NCBI GenBank assembly: GCA_007133255.1
Contig: SLMY01000100.1
Coordinates: 1-8,764 of the forward strand
DNA from: Clostridiales bacterium
GTDB lineage: Bacteria > Bacillota > Clostridia > Saccharofermentanales > UBA5734
DNA length: 8,764 nucleotides
Direction of reading: 5' to 3'
Part shown: one piece after another, positions 1-5,277 of the stretch
How the letters are laid out: each line of letters begins with the position of its first letter
How positions within the stretch are numbered: the stretch's first letter is position 1
Translations under genes and position numbers: made by a program
The notes under the pieces: generated by a model
Seen by the model: the letters and a program-made list of their open reading frames with translations, nothing else
Told to the model about the DNA's origin: nothing
The model's database searches: none

Positions 1-32
1 ACACGCACGTTTCTCGGGCAGCTTCAGGCTGA

Positions 33-890
33 TCAGAAAAGCTGTTGATGGATAACAGCCAGTACCAGCGCCAGCGGCAGCGTCAGCAGCGCGCTGTCGA
101 AACGATCCATCATACCGCCGTGTCCGGGCAGAAAATGGCCGAAATCTTTAATTTTACACCAGCGCTTCAGACCAGACGCCAGCCAGTCACCCAGCTGCGA
201 TGCCAGACTGAGCAGCATAGCCGCTGCCAGCCCGAAACCAACATGCCAGCCAGTCAGCTGGCTGTCTACCGCGAAAGTATCGCGAAGCAGAAAAAAAGCA
301 GGGCCCAGGACCAGCATGGTTCCGGCCAGGCCGCCAAAGAAACCTTCAACCGATTTTTTGGGGCTGATTTTCGGGACAATTTTATGCCTGCCCAGCGCTG
401 AGCCGGTAAAATAGGCAAAGACATCTGACAACCAGGGTGACACCAGGCCAAGGGTAAACCAGAGCCATCCGTGCTCAAGGAACAACAGCGTCAAAGACGC
501 CATTACAACCGGCACATTTAAATACAACAGCAGTCCGGAAGAAAGAGCCGCGGTCGGCAGGCATTCCGGGCCGCGGTGAATCAGCATATACAGACAGACA
601 AACATCACCAGAAAAAAAAGAAGCCCCGCCATTATAGACAGTGCCGCGGCCAGCGGCAGATTGGAAAGCCGCAGAAAACCGGCCAGCGGCACAAGCAGCA
701 CACCGCTTAGGATCGCGGCCCGGCTGGGGTACAGGCCACAGGCATGAAAAGCCTGGGCCAGCTCGCTGCCAGACCAGATCGTGACAATGACCAGCATGGC
801 CATTGGAAAAACAGGATGCCATATCCCCGGTACAACAAACAACGCGACGCTGATTGTGAACAGCACCCCTGTAATGATCCTTTGCTTCAC
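33..890 (-). CDS. cdsA: Phosphatidate cytidylyltransferase (CDP-diacylglycerol synthase)
   Basis: This integral membrane enzyme makes CDP-diacylglycerol from phosphatidic acid and CTP, the branch point of bacterial phospholipid synthesis. The 285-residue protein has about eight hydrophobic segments (roughly residues 6-24, 28-40, 57-75, 79-104, 113-137, 141-162, 184-203 and 216-236), plus a hydrophobic C-terminus at 266-282. The family signature is intact: the SPKKSVEG segment at 176-183, and the C-terminal block at 242-266 with KRWCKIKDFG followed by LPGHGGMMDRFDS, which supplies the conserved metal-binding aspartates. Length is normal. The start is GTG at 888-890 and overlaps the uppS stop as GTGA, with GGAGG about 12 bases upstream, so it is probably translationally coupled to uppS. 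In many Firmicutes dxr follows; only 32 bases remain to the window edge and no clear start is visible in them. Confidence 0.96.
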   Translation of the reverse strand: MKQRIITGVLFTISVALFVVPGIWHPVFPMAMLVIVTIWSGSELAQAFHACGLYPSRAAILSGVLLVPLAGFLRLSNLPLAAALSIMAGLLFFLVMFVCLYMLIHRGPECLPTAALSSGLLLYLNVPVVMASLTLLFLEHGWLWFTLGLVSPWLSDVFAYFTGSALGRHKIVPKISPKKSVEGFFGGLAGTMLVLGPAFFLLRDTFAVDSQLTGWHVGFGLAAAMLLSLASQLGDWLASGLKRWCKIKDFGHFLPGHGGMMDRFDSALLTLPLALVLAVIHQQLF

Positions 891-1705
891 GATTTCTTTA
901 TTCCTCCATAGCGGCGATCGCGCCGCGTATAAGCTGTCAGTGCCTGGTTCAGGTCAGATTCGGTGAAATCCGGCCAGAGCACATCAGAAAACCACAGTTC
1001 GGCATAAGCCGACTGCCAGATCAAAAAATTCGATAATCGTTGCTCGCCGCTGGGTCGGATAATCAAGTCAGGATCCGGCACATCGGGCAGATACAGATGA
1101 CGGCTGACCATATTTTCATCAATCGACTCCGGGCTGATCTCGCCAGCGGCCGCTTTCTGTGCCAGTTTTTGGCAGGCCTGAACCAGTTCACGGCGCCCGC
1201 CATAATTGATCGCGATAATCAGCTGCATGCGTTGCCGGTTGAATGAGTCCGCCTCGGCTTTTTTAATAATGCCCTGAATATGATCGGGCAGCTGACCCGT
1301 ATCACCTGAAAACCGCACCCGGATTCCTTCTTCAGCCAGCAGATTATCGTATCGGTTGAAAAACTCAACAAACAGTGACATGAGTGTATGAACTTCATCC
1401 TTCGGCCGGTTCCAGTTCTCAGTTGAAAAAGCGTAGACAGTCAGAAACTTAATCCCACGCCTGCCGCACATCCGGCACAAATCCTGAAGTTTTTCCGACC
1501 CCTGGCGGTGACCAGCCTGACGCGGCAGGCCGCGGCGCTGTGCCCAGCGGCCATTGCCATCCATAATCACAGCCAGATGCTTAGGCACCTTCAGCGCATC
1601 TGGATCAAATCCAGGCTGCTCAGGCACTTCCTGATCCGATTTACTCGGCCGATTGAACAGACGGCTGAAGTAGATCCAGTGAATGATTCGGTCAATCAGA
1701 CGCAT
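887..1705 (-). CDS. uppS: Isoprenyl transferase (undecaprenyl diphosphate synthase)
   Basis: This cis-prenyltransferase condenses isopentenyl diphosphate onto farnesyl diphosphate to make the C55 lipid carrier used for peptidoglycan and other wall polymers. The 272-residue protein shows the five conserved family regions: HLAVIMDGNGRWAQ at 43-56 with the catalytic Asp49, YAFSTENWNRP at 91-101, NYGGRREL at 167-174, and the diphosphate-binding DLIIRPSGEQRLSNF at 213-227 followed by AYAELWF at 233-239. In the fourth block many homologues have RTSGE or RTGGE; here it is RPSGE. The N-terminus is about 23 residues longer than in the E. coli enzyme and includes a basic/aromatic stretch (residues 1-19) that could touch the membrane. 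The ATG at 1703-1705 has AAAGGA five bases upstream. It overlaps cdsA by four bases. Confidence 0.96.
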   Translation of the reverse strand: MRLIDRIIHWIYFSRLFNRPSKSDQEVPEQPGFDPDALKVPKHLAVIMDGNGRWAQRRGLPRQAGHRQGSEKLQDLCRMCGRRGIKFLTVYAFSTENWNRPKDEVHTLMSLFVEFFNRYDNLLAEEGIRVRFSGDTGQLPDHIQGIIKKAEADSFNRQRMQLIIAINYGGRRELVQACQKLAQKAAAGEISPESIDENMVSRHLYLPDVPDPDLIIRPSGEQRLSNFLIWQSAYAELWFSDVLWPDFTESDLNQALTAYTRRDRRYGGIKKS

Positions 1706-1719
1706 TTATATCCTTTCAC

Positions 1720-1746
1720 AAAAGAGCCGGGTGTTCTACGCCCGGC
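1720..1746 (-). terminator. Weak terminator-like hairpin between frr and uppS
   Basis: The arms GCCGGG (1726-1731) and CCCGGC (1741-1746) form a GC-rich stem that can be extended by two more pairs. On the minus strand it is followed by TCTTTTG, a short T tract. It lies after the frr stop and only a few bases before the uppS ribosome binding site. It could be an inefficient terminator of frr or an element acting on uppS translation. A second small hairpin (CTGGT 1752-1756 with ACCAG 1764-1768) sits just before it. Confidence 0.45.
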
Positions 1747-1803
1747 CATTTCTGGTTTGCCGCACCAGGTCAAGCCAGTACCCTGTCAACCCGGTCAATC
1801 AGC

Positions 1804-2376
1804 TTATATAGCCAGTAAGTCTTTTTCCTTTTCAGCTGTATGTGTGTCAACTTCTTCAATAAACCGATCAGTCAGTTCCTGTATTTCTTCTTCCGCTTCA
1901 GCCAGCATATCTTCAGTCATCTCTTTTTTCTTTAGATGACCGCGGAACTTATCCAGCGCTTCACGCCTTATATTGCGTATCGCTATTTTGGCCTCTTCAC
2001 TGTATTTATGGGTTGTTTTCGCCAGCTCTTTACGCCTTTCTTCTGTCAGGGCAGGAAAAGTCAGGCGGATCATCTTGCCGTCATTATTCGGGTTAATACC
2101 CAGGTCTGAAGTCTGAATCGCCTTCTCAACCGCGGTCAGCGTCGATGGATCCCAGGGCGTAATGGTAATCATGCGTGCTTCAGGCACTTGAATATTAGCG
2201 ACCTGATTGATAGGAGTCTGAACCCCGTAATAATCAATCATGATCCGGTCCAGAACTTTAGGGTTGGCCCGTCCGGCTCTGATCGCGTTCAGGTTATCCT
2301 GAAGTACATGAACTGTTTTCTTCATTTTTTCTTTGTAAGGTTTATAAGATGCCTTGCTTAGCTCTATCATAGCCAT
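1804..2376 (-). CDS. frr: Ribosome recycling factor
   Basis: RRF works with EF-G in the cytoplasm to split the post-termination ribosome and release mRNA and deacylated tRNA. The protein is 190 residues, close to the family's usual ~185. It contains the conserved RAGRANP segment at 33-39, IDYYGVQTPINQVA at 47-60 in the second (beta) domain, LGINPNNDG at 92-100 and LTEERRKEL at 110-118. A long helical C-terminal part returns to the three-helix bundle. The reading frame stays open upstream to 2478, but the start at 2374-2376 is chosen because GGAGGT lies seven bases before it and the family N-terminus aligns there. A second ATG two codons later is possible. frr is separated from pyrH by an unusually long spacer and has its own promoter. 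Confidence 0.96.
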   Translation of the reverse strand: MAMIELSKASYKPYKEKMKKTVHVLQDNLNAIRAGRANPKVLDRIMIDYYGVQTPINQVANIQVPEARMITITPWDPSTLTAVEKAIQTSDLGINPNNDGKMIRLTFPALTEERRKELAKTTHKYSEEAKIAIRNIRREALDKFRGHLKKKEMTEDMLAEAEEEIQELTDRFIEEVDTHTAEKEKDLLAI

Positions 2377-2383
2377 AATCAAT

Positions 2384-2389
2384 ACCTCC
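2384..2389 (-). promoter_or_regulatory. Ribosome binding site deciding the frr start
   Basis: The minus strand reads GGAGGT with seven bases to the ATG at 2374-2376. No comparable site precedes the earlier in-frame start codons, so the 34-codon upstream extension is rejected. Confidence 0.85.
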
Positions 2390-2425
2390 ACAGATGAAAT
2401 ACTTGGACTGTAAGATGCTTGTTTT

Positions 2426-2454
2426 ATTATAGCTGATCGATTCTTTTTAGACAA
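2426..2454 (-). promoter_or_regulatory. Sigma-A-type promoter for frr
   Basis: On the minus strand a -35 box TTGTCT (2449-2454) is followed by a 17-base spacer and a perfect -10 box TATAAT (2426-2431). Transcription would start near 2419, giving a leader of about 40 bases before the frr ATG. This is the best promoter match in the pyrH-frr spacer and suggests frr can be transcribed independently of rpsB. Confidence 0.8.
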
Positions 2455-2492
2455 TGACAGGTTCAGGCGTAAAACCAATTCATCTCATGGCT

Positions 2493-2516
2493 GAAGCCAC
2501 GCGTGTTCGCGGCTTC
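2493..2516 (-). repeat. Inverted repeat upstream of the frr promoter
   Basis: GAAGCC (2493-2498) and GGCTTC (2511-2516) form a stem that continues with GCG/CGC around a four-base loop, leaving a two-base bulge. It lies about 40 bases upstream of the frr -35 box, so it is in DNA or in read-through RNA from pyrH. No T tract follows on either strand. Function is unknown. Confidence 0.5.
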
Positions 2517-2521
2517 GACAT

Positions 2522-2574
2522 AAAACAAGAACAGGGTCACGACTTACTTTAAAAAGTACGCCATGATCCCGTTC
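2522..2574 (-). terminator. Imperfect long hairpin with T-rich tail, possible pyrH terminator
   Basis: GAAC plus GGGTCA (2529-2539) pairs imperfectly with TGATCCC plus GTTC (2564-2574). The inner stem is TACTTT (2545-2550) with AAAGTA (2553-2558). On the minus strand the structure is followed by TTGTTTT (2522-2528). Its place, after pyrH and before the frr promoter, fits an intrinsic terminator. The bulges make this less certain than the one after tsf. Confidence 0.45.
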
Positions 2575-2616
2575 AGTGTCCATTACCGCCTGCTGTTGGT
2601 GAAACTGTCTTGATTA

Positions 2617-2654
2617 ACCGGTAAACAGAGCCTGTCTGCGGCGTGTTCACCGGT
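2617..2654 (-). repeat. Eleven-pair inverted repeat just after pyrH
   Basis: ACCGGTAAACA (2617-2627) and TGTTCACCGGT (2644-2654) can form an 11-pair stem with one G-U pair in the minus-strand RNA, with a 16-base loop. It begins three bases after the pyrH stop codon. There is no T tract after it, so it more likely stabilises the 3' end of the pyrH message or is part of a repeat element than acts as a terminator. Confidence 0.55.
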
Positions 2655-2657
2655 CAC

Positions 2658-3362
2658 TTAGCTGACAATGGTGCCCAGCTTCTCGCCCATCGCCATCCGG
2701 ATAATATTATCAGGATCTTCAATGCTGAAGACAGCGATCGCCACCTGGTTATCGCGGCAAAGCGCGGCTGCTGTCGCGTCCATAACCCCTAAACTAAGCT
2801 GCAGCACCTGGTCGTGCGTGACTGTCTCAAAGCGTTTAGCGTCAGCATGTTTTCTGGGGTCTTTATCGTAGACACCATCTACCATGGTGGCCTTGAACAT
2901 AATATCGGCCTCAATTTCAGAGGCGCGCAGCGCGGCCGCTGTATCGGTTGAAAAAAACGGGTTGCCGGTGCCGCAGGCAAAAATGACAATACGGCCTTTT
3001 TCCAGATGTCTGACAGCCCGCTTTCTGATATAAGGCTCAGCGATCTGCCGCATCTCAATAGCGCTCAGCACTCGTGTAACCGCCCCTGCCTGCTCCAGCG
3101 CGTCCGATAAGGCCAGCGAATTGATCGATGTAGCCAGCATGCCCATATGATCCGCTGTCACTCTGTCCATATCATTGCTGGTCCGGCCACGCCAGAAGTT
3201 ACCGCCGCCGACAACAACCGCGACTTCAACACCCAGCTTGGACAACCGGTGAATGGTATCGCCGATTCGATGCAAAGTATCATTGCAAATTCCCTGTCCA
3301 TGATCACCAGCCAGTGATTCTCCGCTTATTTTCAGCAAAATACGTTTATAAACAGCAGCCAT
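2658..3362 (-). CDS. pyrH: Uridylate kinase (UMP kinase)
   Basis: This amino-acid-kinase-fold enzyme phosphorylates UMP to UDP with ATP in pyrimidine nucleotide synthesis. It is a hexamer in bacteria and usually allosterically controlled by GTP and UTP. The 234-residue protein, of normal length, shows LLKISGESL at 9-17, VVGGGNFWRG at 50-59, the DHMGMLAT UMP-contact region at 71-78, GTGNPFFSTD at 131-140 and KATMVDGVYDKDP at 157-169. The frame could begin four codons earlier at TTG, but that codon overlaps the GGAGG that serves the ATG at 3360-3362, so the ATG is taken. It follows tsf by 63 bases, with a strong terminator in between. It must therefore be expressed by read-through or from a promoter inside tsf that I could not identify. 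Confidence 0.97.
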   Translation of the reverse strand: MAAVYKRILLKISGESLAGDHGQGICNDTLHRIGDTIHRLSKLGVEVAVVVGGGNFWRGRTSNDMDRVTADHMGMLATSINSLALSDALEQAGAVTRVLSAIEMRQIAEPYIRKRAVRHLEKGRIVIFACGTGNPFFSTDTAAALRASEIEADIMFKATMVDGVYDKDPRKHADAKRFETVTHDQVLQLSLGVMDATAAALCRDNQVAIAVFSIEDPDNIIRMAMGEKLGTIVS

Positions 3363-3367
3363 ATCAA

Positions 3368-3372
3368 CCTCC
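3368..3372 (-). promoter_or_regulatory. Ribosome binding site deciding the pyrH start
   Basis: GGAGG on the minus strand lies five bases before the ATG at 3360-3362. Its last G is also the G-side neighbour of the alternative TTG start codon (3372-3374), so the two starts are mutually exclusive and the ATG is preferred. Confidence 0.8.
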
Positions 3373-3388
3373 AATAAATGAACCGTCT

Positions 3389-3419
3389 AAAAAAAAGAGG
3401 CATGAAATTCATGCCTCTT
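3389..3419 (-). terminator. Intrinsic terminator after tsf
   Basis: GAGGCATG pairs with CATGCCTC around a short AT loop, and the stem can extend to AAGAGGCATGAA with its complement. On the minus strand eight consecutive T residues follow (3389-3396). It starts seven bases after the tsf stop codon. This is a near-textbook Rho-independent terminator that sets rpsB-tsf apart from pyrH. Confidence 0.9.
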
Positions 3420-3425
3420 CAATGA

Positions 3426-4073
3426 TTATTTAACTTGCTTCATAACTTCATCAGCAAAGTTCTCATCGCGCTTCTTCAGTCCTTCACCCATCTCATAACG
3501 TGTAAAGCGGCGGACAGAAATATTCTCACCCACCAGAGCGATCATCTCTTTAACCAGGGTGCTGATTTTCTTTGAATCGTCTTTAACATAAGGCTGCTCA
3601 AGCAGGCAGTTCTCATCATAGAACTTGCTCAGACGGCCTTCAACGATTTTATCAACGATTTTCTCCGGCTTGCCTTCGTTCAGGGCCTGGTTGCGAACAA
3701 TGGTCTTCTCTTTCTCAAGTTCATCCGCCGGTACTTCTTCTTTTGACACCCAGCGCGGGCTCATCGCGGCAACCTGCATGGCAAGGTCACGGACAAAACG
3801 CCTGAAATCTTCGTTTTTCGCCGCGAAGTCCGTTTCGATATTTACTTCAATCAGAACACCCACACGTCCGCCGGCGTGGATATAAGCGTCAACCACACCT
3901 TCCGCGGCGATACGTGATGATTTTTTATCCGCAGAAGCAATGCCTTTCTCGCGCAGCCAGGCAACTGCCTTATCAAGATCCTGGTCGTTTTCAGCAAGCG
4001 CTTTCTTACAGTCCATCATACCGGCACCGGTTTTAGCGCGTAATTCTTTAATCATTTCTATTGAGCCTGCCAT
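3426..4073 (-). CDS. tsf: Translation elongation factor Ts, short form
   Basis: EF-Ts is the guanine nucleotide exchange factor that regenerates EF-Tu-GTP. The 215-residue protein has the N-terminal UBA-like domain (about 1-50) with LRAKTGAGMMDCKKAL at 11-26. The core carries the EF-Tu-contacting TDFAAKNEDF at 81-90. The segments LNEGKPEKIVDKIVEGRL (131-148) and VRRFTRYEMGEG (187-198) are also typical. It is about 70 residues shorter than the E. coli protein (283) and resembles the compact EF-Ts known from Thermus and several clostridia, which lacks part of the second core subdomain. The ATG at 4071-4073 has GGAGGT nine bases upstream. It lies 117 bases after rpsB, as expected for a shared transcript, and ends at a strong terminator. 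Confidence 0.96.
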   Translation of the reverse strand: MAGSIEMIKELRAKTGAGMMDCKKALAENDQDLDKAVAWLREKGIASADKKSSRIAAEGVVDAYIHAGGRVGVLIEVNIETDFAAKNEDFRRFVRDLAMQVAAMSPRWVSKEEVPADELEKEKTIVRNQALNEGKPEKIVDKIVEGRLSKFYDENCLLEQPYVKDDSKKISTLVKEMIALVGENISVRRFTRYEMGEGLKKRDENFADEVMKQVK

Positions 4074-4120
4074 TTGTTCACTACCTCCATATCAAAAATA
4101 AATCCTATCATCAACCTGGA

Positions 4121-4166
4121 CGGCCATAGCCTGACGCGCTTACAGCGCTCAGAGAAACCGTGGCCG
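4121..4166 (-). promoter_or_regulatory. Nested hairpin in the rpsB-tsf spacer
   Basis: Outer arms CGGCCA (4121-4126) and TGGCCG (4161-4166) enclose a tight hairpin in which GCGCT and AGCGC pair around a three-base loop. That inner stem extends by TGA/TCA with a one-base bulge (4132-4151). There is no T tract, so it is not a simple terminator. It could tune the relative levels of S2 and EF-Ts by processing or partial pausing. Function is inferred from position only. Confidence 0.45.
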
Positions 4167-4190
4167 CTCAGTTGCCAGCTTTAACCTTTA

Positions 4191-4955
4191 TTAAGCCTGC
4201 TCGGCTTCGTCAGCTTCATCAGCTTCATCACTATCCATCATGCCTTCCGGGACATCAGCCATGTCAAGCTGCTCACCCTGGCGGCCTTCAAGAACAGCGT
4301 CAGCCATTTTGCCGGCGATCAGCTTAACGGCGCGAATCGCGTCATCATTACCGGGAATAACATAATCAACTTCTTCCGGATCGCAGTTTGTATCAACAAT
4401 ACCGACAATCGGGATACCCAGACGGCGTGCTTCCAGTACAGCGATATGCTCTTTACGCGGATCAACAACAAAAACACAGCTGGGGAGACCCGGCATATCC
4501 TTAATACCGCCCAGATTCTTGTCCAGTTTTTCCATTTCAAGCCGAAGCTTGGAAACTTCTTTTTTGGGCAGAACATCAAAGGTCCCGTTTTCTTCCATCG
4601 CCTGAAGTTCTTCCAGACGGGCTATTCTCTTCTTGATGGTGGTGTAGTTCGTCAATGTACCGCCAAGCCAGCGGTTATTGATATAGAACATACCGCATCT
4701 TTCAGCTTCTTCACGGATGGAGTCCTGAGCCTGTTTTTTTGTTCCGACAAAAAGAACCGAACCACCGCTCATAGCGGCTTCACGTACAAACATATACGCT
4801 TCTTCTACTTTTCGGACCGTTTTTTGAAGGTCAATGATATAAATACCATTGCGTTCGGTATAGATGTACTCCGCCATTTTAGGGTTCCAGCGGCGGGTCT
4901 GATGTCCGAAATGGACACCGGCTTCAAGCAACTGCTTCATACTGATAACAGCCAT
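4191..4955 (-). CDS. rpsB: 30S ribosomal protein S2
   Basis: S2 sits on the back of the 30S subunit between head and body and is assembled late. The 254-residue protein begins MAVISMKQLLEAGVHFGHQT, the characteristic N-terminus. It then has RRWNPKMAEYIYTERNGI (21-38), FVGTKKQAQDSI (69-80), YINNRWLGGTLTN (91-103) and FVVDPRKEHIAVLEARRLGI (162-181), ending the fold with PGNDDAIRAVKLI (201-213). The C-terminus is an acidic tail with a repeated DEA unit (residues 243-251). The open frame runs 53 codons further upstream, but that part overlaps the promoter and leader. The start at 4953-4955 has AGGAGG nine bases before it. It is the first gene of the minus-strand cluster. Confidence 0.97.
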   Translation of the reverse strand: MAVISMKQLLEAGVHFGHQTRRWNPKMAEYIYTERNGIYIIDLQKTVRKVEEAYMFVREAAMSGGSVLFVGTKKQAQDSIREEAERCGMFYINNRWLGGTLTNYTTIKKRIARLEELQAMEENGTFDVLPKKEVSKLRLEMEKLDKNLGGIKDMPGLPSCVFVVDPRKEHIAVLEARRLGIPIVGIVDTNCDPEEVDYVIPGNDDAIRAVKLIAGKMADAVLEGRQGEQLDMADVPEGMMDSDEADEADEAEQA

Positions 4956-4964
4956 AAAAAATTT

Positions 4965-4970
4965 CCTCCT
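4965..4970 (-). promoter_or_regulatory. Ribosome binding site deciding the rpsB start
   Basis: A perfect AGGAGG on the minus strand lies nine bases before the ATG at 4953-4955. It rules out the longer in-frame start near 5114, which lies upstream of the predicted transcription start. Confidence 0.9.
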
Positions 4971-4981
4971 GTTTAATCCTC

Positions 4982-5036
4982 CATGGGGTGCAGCCTTGAC
5001 CAGTTCTGGACAGGCAACAGGCATGTTGTTCCCATG
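4982..5036 (-). ncRNA. Candidate structured rpsB leader RNA
   Basis: The predicted 5' untranslated RNA of rpsB can fold into a closed multi-branch shape. An outer stem joins CATGGG with CCCATG (4982-4987 with 5031-5036). Inside are a hairpin of CAACA and TGTTG around a four-base loop (5015-5028), and a second hairpin with CCAG/CTGG (5000-5009) supported by CCT/AGG (4994-4996 with 5012-5014). S2 controls its own operon through a leader in gammaproteobacteria, so an S2-binding role is plausible here. I have only manual base pairing, with no covariation evidence. Confidence 0.4.
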
Positions 5037-5057
5037 TGTGTTATTTTGGCCGTGGCA

Positions 5058-5086
5058 ATTGTAACATGTACAGGTTTTTTTCGCAA
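5058..5086 (-). promoter_or_regulatory. Promoter for the rpsB-tsf operon
   Basis: The minus strand has TTGCGA (-35, 5081-5086), a 17-base spacer, and TACAAT (-10, 5058-5063) preceded by TG one base upstream, an extended -10. Transcription would start near 5050, giving a leader of roughly 95 bases. It is the best minus-strand match in the 322-base divergent region. No comparably good plus-strand promoter was found for the gene at 5278. Confidence 0.75.
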
Positions 5087-5191
5087 CTGCTATCTTTGAA
5101 AATTTCGTTTTCATGTCACACTTTACAGCCGGTTTTAAGATATATTGGTAATGGACTGATAAAGCTCATTTAAGTCAGGCTCATAAAGGCT

Positions 5192-5217
5192 GTTCAGACT
5201 CATCTTCATGACTGAAC
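5192..5217. repeat. Bulged inverted repeat in the divergent spacer
   Basis: GTTCAG (5192-5197) pairs with CTGAAC (5212-5217), and TCAT (5200-5203) with ATGA (5208-5211) around the loop CTTC, leaving a two-base bulge. No T tract follows on either strand. It may be an operator or part of the 5' untranslated region of the plus-strand peptidase gene. A smaller stem, GGCAC with GTGCC around an A-rich loop, lies just downstream at about 5223-5239. Confidence 0.4.
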
Positions 5218-5277
5218 GGACAGGCACAAAAAAGGTGCCGCGCACTTGATTAAGATATAGGGTTAAAGGAGAGATTT

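Noticed and set aside
1..32. The start of dxr after cdsA
   Set aside because: dxr often follows cdsA in Firmicutes, but the 32 remaining bases show no convincing start codon with a ribosome binding site, so no partial gene is called.
2377..2478. A 34-codon N-terminal extension of frr
   Set aside because: It crosses the frr promoter and has no ribosome binding site; the family N-terminus begins at 2376.
2487..2552. A 21-codon plus-strand ORF in the pyrH-frr spacer
   Set aside because: It has no ribosome binding site and its sequence is dictated by the overlapping hairpins; no support for translation.
3363..3374. TTG start giving pyrH four extra residues
   Set aside because: The TTG overlaps the GGAGG that serves the ATG at 3360-3362 and has no ribosome binding site of its own.
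4446..4976. A 176-codon plus-strand ORF opposite rpsB
   Set aside because: It is antisense to the well-supported rpsB gene, with no plausible ribosome binding site or recognisable product.
4956..5114. A 53-codon N-terminal extension of rpsB
   Set aside because: It lies upstream of a perfect ribosome binding site and overlaps the predicted promoter and leader; S2 homologues begin at the downstream ATG.
5122..5146. Plus-strand promoter TTTACA...TATATT for the peptidase gene
   Set aside because: The spacer is only 13 bases, too short for a sigma-A promoter.
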